Shown here piece after piece: positions 59,901-64,000 of a stretch of DNA of 64,000 nt. This stretch comes from Anomaloglossus baeobatrachus (lineage: Eukaryota > Chordata > Amphibia > Anura > Aromobatidae): NCBI RefSeq assembly GCF_048569485.1, contig NW_027443635.1, positions 558,001 through 622,000 of the forward strand. Direction: 5' to 3'. A model generated the notes under the pieces. The model was not told the origin of the DNA and did not search any database. It saw nothing but the letters and a program-made list of their open reading frames with translations. A program made the translations under genes and the position numbers. Within the stretch, counting starts at the first letter, position 1. The number at the start of each line of letters is the position of its first letter.

Positions 59901-62900
59901 GGGGTATTGCAACTTTTCGGCATTTTGAAGCGAAATTGTTCCTTTGGGGGGTATTGCAATTTTTTTTTCATTTTGAGGCGAAGTTGTTCCTTTGGGGGGG
60001 TATTGCAAATTTTGGCCATTTTGAAGCGAAATTGTTCCTTTGGGGGGGTATTGCAATTTTTTGCCATTTTGAGGCGAAATTGTTCCTTTGGGGGGGTATT
60101 GCAACTTTTGGCCATTTTGAAGTGAAATTGTTCCTTTCGGGGGGTATTGCAACTTTTCAGCATTTTGAAGCGAAATTGTTCCTTTGGGGGGGTATTGCAA
60201 TTTTTTGCCATTTTGAGGCGAAATTGTTCCTTTGGGGGGTATTGCAATTTTTTGCCATTTTGAGGCGAAATTGTTCCTTTGGGGGGGTATTGCAACTTTT
60301 GGCCATTTTGAAGCGAAATTGTTCCTTTGGGGGGTATTGCAATTTTTTGCCATTTTGAGGCGAAATTGTTCCTTTGGGGGGGTATTGCAACTTTTGGCCA
60401 TATTGAAGCGAAATTGTTCCTTTGGGGGGTTTTTACAATTTTTGGCCATTTTGAGGCAAAATTGTTCCTTTCGGGGGGTATTGCAACTTTTCGGCATTTT
60501 GATGCGAAATTGTTCCTTTGGGGGGGTATTGCAACTTTTGGCCATTTTGAAGCGAAATTGTTCCTTTGGGGGGGTTTTTACAATTTTTGGCCATTTTGAG
60601 GCGAAATTGTTCCTTTCGGGGGTATTGCAACTTTTCGGCATTTTGAGGCGAAATTGTTCCTTTGGGGGGGTATTACAATTTTTTGCCATTTTGAGGTGAA
60701 ATTGTTCCTTTGGGGGGGTATTGCAACTTTTGGCCATTTTGAAGCGAAATTGTTCCTTTGGGGGGTATTGCATTTTTTTGCCATTTTGAGGCGAAATTGT
60801 TCCTTTGGGGGGTATTGCAATTTTTTGCCTTTTTGAGGCGAAATTGTTCCTTTGGGGGGGTATTGCAACTTTTGGCCATTTTGAAGCGAAATTGTTCCTT
60901 TGGGGGGGTATTGCAACTTTTCGGCATTTTGAGGCGAAATTGTTCCTTTGGGGGGGTATTGCAATTTTTTGCCATTTTGAGGCGAAATTGTTCCTTTGGG
61001 GGGGTATTGCAACTTTTGGCCATTTTGAAGCGAAAATGTTCCTTTCGGGGGGTATTGCAACTTTTCGGCATTTTGAAGCGAAATTGTTCCTTTGGGGGGT
61101 ATTGCAATTTTTTGCCATTTTGAGGCGAAATTGTTCCTTTGGGGGGGTATTGCAACTTTTGGCCATTTTGAAGCGAAATTGTTCCTTTGGGGGGTATTGC
61201 AATTTTTTTTTCATTTTGAGGCGAAATTGTTCCTTTGGGGGGGTATTGCAAATTTTGGCCATTTTGAAGCGAAATTGTTCCTTTGGGGGGGTATTGCAAT
61301 TTTTTGCCATTTTGAGGCGAAATTGTTCCTTTGGGGGGGTATTGCAACTTTTGGCCTTTTTGAGGCGAAATTGTTCCTTTGGGGGGGTATTGCAACTTTT
61401 GGCCATTTTGAAGCGAAATTGTTCCTTTGGGGGGGTATTGCAACTTTTCGGCATTTTGAGGCGAAATTGTTCCTTTGGGGGGGTATTGCAACTTTTGGCC
61501 ATTTTGAAGTGAAATTGTTCCTTTCGGGGGGTATTGCAACTTTTCAGCATTTTGAGGCGAAATTGTTCCTTTGGGGGGGTATTGCAACTTTTGGCCATTT
61601 TGAAGCGAAATTGTTCTTTTGGGGGGGTTTTTACAATTTTTGGCCATTTTGAGGCGAAATTGTTCCTTTCGGGGGTATTGCAACTTTTTGGCATTTTAAG
61701 GCGAAATTGTTCCTTTGGGGGGGTATTACAATTTTTTGCCATTTTGAGGTGAAATTGTTCCTTTGGGGGGGTATTGCAACTTTCGGCCATTTTGAAGCGA
61801 AATTGTTCCTTTGGGGGGTATTGCATTTTTTTGCCATTTTGAGGCGAAATTGTTCCTTTGGGGGGGTATTGCAATTTTTTGCCATTTTGAGGCGAAATTT
61901 TTCCTTTGGGGGGGTATTGCAACTTTTGGCCATTTTGAAGCGAAATTGTTCCTTTCGGGGGGGTATTGCAACTTTTCGGCATTTTGAGGCGAAATTGTTC
62001 CTTTGGGGGGGTATTGCAACTTTTGGCCATATTGAAGCGAAATTGTTCCTTTGGGGGGTATTGCAATTTTTAACCATTTTGAGGCGAAATTGTTCCTTTG
62101 GGGGGGTATTGCAACTTTTGGCCATTTTGAAGCGAAATTGTTCCTTTCGGGGGGTATTGCAACTTTTCAGCATTTTGAGGCGAAATTGTTCCTTTGGGGG
62201 GGTATTGCAATTTTTTGCCATTTTGAGGCGAAATTGTTCCTTTGGGGGGTATTGCAATTTTTTGCCATTTTGAGGCGAAATTGTTCCTTTCGGGGGGTAT
62301 TGCAACTTTTGGCCATTTTGAAGCGAAATTGTTCCTTTCGGGGGGTATTGCAACTTTTCGGCATTTTGAAGCGAAATTGTTCCTTTGGGGGGTATTGCAA
62401 TTTTTTGCCATTTTGAGGCGAAATTGTTCCTTTGGGGGGGTATTGCAACTTTTGACCATTTTGAAGCGAAAATGTTCCTTTGGGGGGGTATTGCAATTTT
62501 TTTTCATTTTGAGGCGAAATTGTTCCTTTGGGGGGGGGGTATTGCAAATTTTGGCCATTTTGAAGCCAAATTGTTCCTTTCGGGGGTTATTGCAACTTTT
62601 CGGCATTTTGAAGCGAAATTGTTCCTTTGGGGGGTATTGCAATTTTTTGCCATTTTGAGGCGAAATTGTTCCTTTGGGGGGGGTATTGCAACTTTTGGCC
62701 ATTTTGAAGCGAAATTGTTCCTTTGGGGGGTATTGCAATTTTTTTTTCATTTTGAGGCGAAATTGTTCCTTTGGGGGGGTATTGCAATTTTTTGCCATTT
62801 TGAGGCGAAATTGTTCCTTTGGGGGGTATTGCAATTTTTTGCCATTTTGAGGCGAAATTGTTTATTTGGGGGGGTATTGCAACTTTTGGCCATTTTGAAG

Positions 62901-64000
62901 TGAAATTGTTCCTTTCGGGGGGTATTGCAACTTTTCGGCATTTTGAGGCGAAATTGTTCCTTTGGGGGGGTATTGCAACTTTTGGCCATTTTGAAGCGAA
63001 ATTGTTCCTTTGGGGGGGTTTTTACAATTTTTGGCCATTTTGAGGCGAAATTGTTCCTTTCGGGGGTATTGCAACTTTTCGGCATTTTGAGGCGAAATTG
63101 TTCCTTTGGGGGGGTATTACAACTTTTTGCCATTTTGAGGTGAAATTGTTCCTTTGGGGGGGTATTGCAACTTTTGGCCATTTTGAAGCGAAATTGTTCC
63201 TTTGGGGGGTATTGCATTTTTTTGCCATTTTGAGGCGAAATTGTTCCTTTGGGGGGGTATTGCAATTTTTTGCCTTTTTGAGGCGAAATTGTTCCTTTGG
63301 GGGGGTATTGCAACTTTTGGCCATTTTGAAGCGAAAATGTTCCTTTCGGGGGGTATTGCAACTTTTCGGCATTTTGAAGCGAAATTGTTCCTTTGGGGGG
63401 TATTGCAATTTTTTGCCATTTTGAGGCGAAATTGTTCCTTTGGGGGGGTATTGCAACTTTTGGCCATTTTGAAGCGAAATTGTTCCTTTGGGGGGTATTG
63501 CAATTTTTTTTTCATTTTGAGGCGAAATTGTTCCTTTGGGGGGGTATTGCAAATTTTGGCCATTTTGAAGCGAAATTGTTCCTTTGGGGGGGTATTGCAA
63601 TTTTTTGCCATTTTGAGGCGAAATTGTTCCTTTGGGGGGGTATTGCAACTTTTGGCCTTTTTGAGGCGAAATTGTTCCTTTGGGGGGGTATTGCAACTTT
63701 TGGCCATTTTGAAGCGAAATTGTTCCTTTGGGGGGGTATTGCAACTTTTCGGCATTTTGAGGCGAAATTGTTCCTTTGGGGGGGTATTGCAATTTTCTGC
63801 CATTTTGAGGCGAAATTGTTCCTTTGAGGGGGTATTGCAACTTTTGGCCATTTTGAAGCGAAATTGTTCCTTTGGGGGGGTATTGCAACTTTTCGGCATT
63901 TTGAGGCGAAATTGTTCCTTTGGGGGGGTATTGCAACTTTTGGCCATTTTGAAGTGAAATTGTTCCTTTCGGGGGGTATTGCAACTTTTCAGCATTTTGA

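Larger units (their letters stand above)
48108..64000 (+). repeat. Satellite array, right block
   Basis: This continues the left satellite in the same orientation and monomer phase after the transposon, starting inside the G run of a monomer (TGAGGGGG then TATTGCAAC). It uses the same monomer classes as the left block. Its local order is rich in the GGTTTTTACAATTTTTGG class, in ATTTTGAGGCAAAATTG monomers and in ATTTTGAAGCGAAAATG monomers. Several multi-monomer blocks recur, for example around 51.2, 54.7, 57.9, 61.1 and 63.4 kb. It runs off the right end of the window. Nothing but satellite was found. Confidence 0.97.

Noticed and set aside
1-64000. CRISPR array
   Set aside because: The repeats are directly abutting 47-48 bp monomers without unique spacers, are head to tail over tens of kilobases, and sit beside intron-bearing eukaryotic genes.
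1-64000. CENP-B box or telomere repeat within the monomer
   Set aside because: No monomer class contains the CENP-B box pattern (TTCG....A..CGGG), and no TTAGGG-type tandem repeat is present. Centromere identity cannot be argued from this sequence.

Overview
The window is eukaryotic, and most likely animal, DNA. It is one very large satellite array interrupted by a single complete-looking Harbinger (PIF/Harbinger) DNA transposon. The evidence for an animal is a transposase of the HARBI1 family, a MADF/Myb-like partner protein, and three GT-AG introns that join reading frames exactly. I cannot tell vertebrate from invertebrate. No bacterial, viral, tRNA or rRNA feature was seen.

Positions 1-42763 and 48108-64000 are one satellite in one orientation, running off both ends of the window. 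The monomer is 47-48 bp. It starts GGTATTGCAA, has a variable T-rich middle (CTTTTGGCC, TTTTTTGCC, CTTTTCGGC and others), then ATTTTGAAGCG or ATTTTGAGGCG, then AAATTGTTCCTTT, and closes with a run of G. By length there are roughly 1,200 monomers. About a dozen monomer classes recur in fixed order, giving higher-order repeats. The clearest has a period of about 4.8-5.05 kb between about 3.4 and 18.35 kb. Shorter duplications with displacements of 527, 721, 769, 1151 and 2545 bp, and a displacement of about 6.6 kb, occur further right. The many long open frames in this DNA follow from its composition and are not annotated as genes.

Positions 42764-48107 (5,344 bp) are the transposon. It has 14-bp terminal inverted repeats (12 of 14 match), a 3-bp target duplication (TGA), and CpG-rich subterminal regions with the motif TCCGT in one orientation at the left and ACGGA at the right. 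It carries two convergent genes. The left gene (+, three exons, 503 aa) encodes a MADF-domain DNA-binding protein. The right gene (-, two exons, 403 aa) encodes a DDE transposase with all catalytic landmarks present. Their predicted poly(A) signals lie within about 75 bp of each other between the genes.

In known Harbinger elements the transposase and the Myb-like protein work together: the partner helps nuclear entry and end recognition, and the transposase cuts and joins. The layout here fits that scheme. Both frames are intact and an uninterrupted copy of the insertion site survives about 10 kb to the left (139 bp identical). The insertion therefore looks young, and the element may be autonomous.
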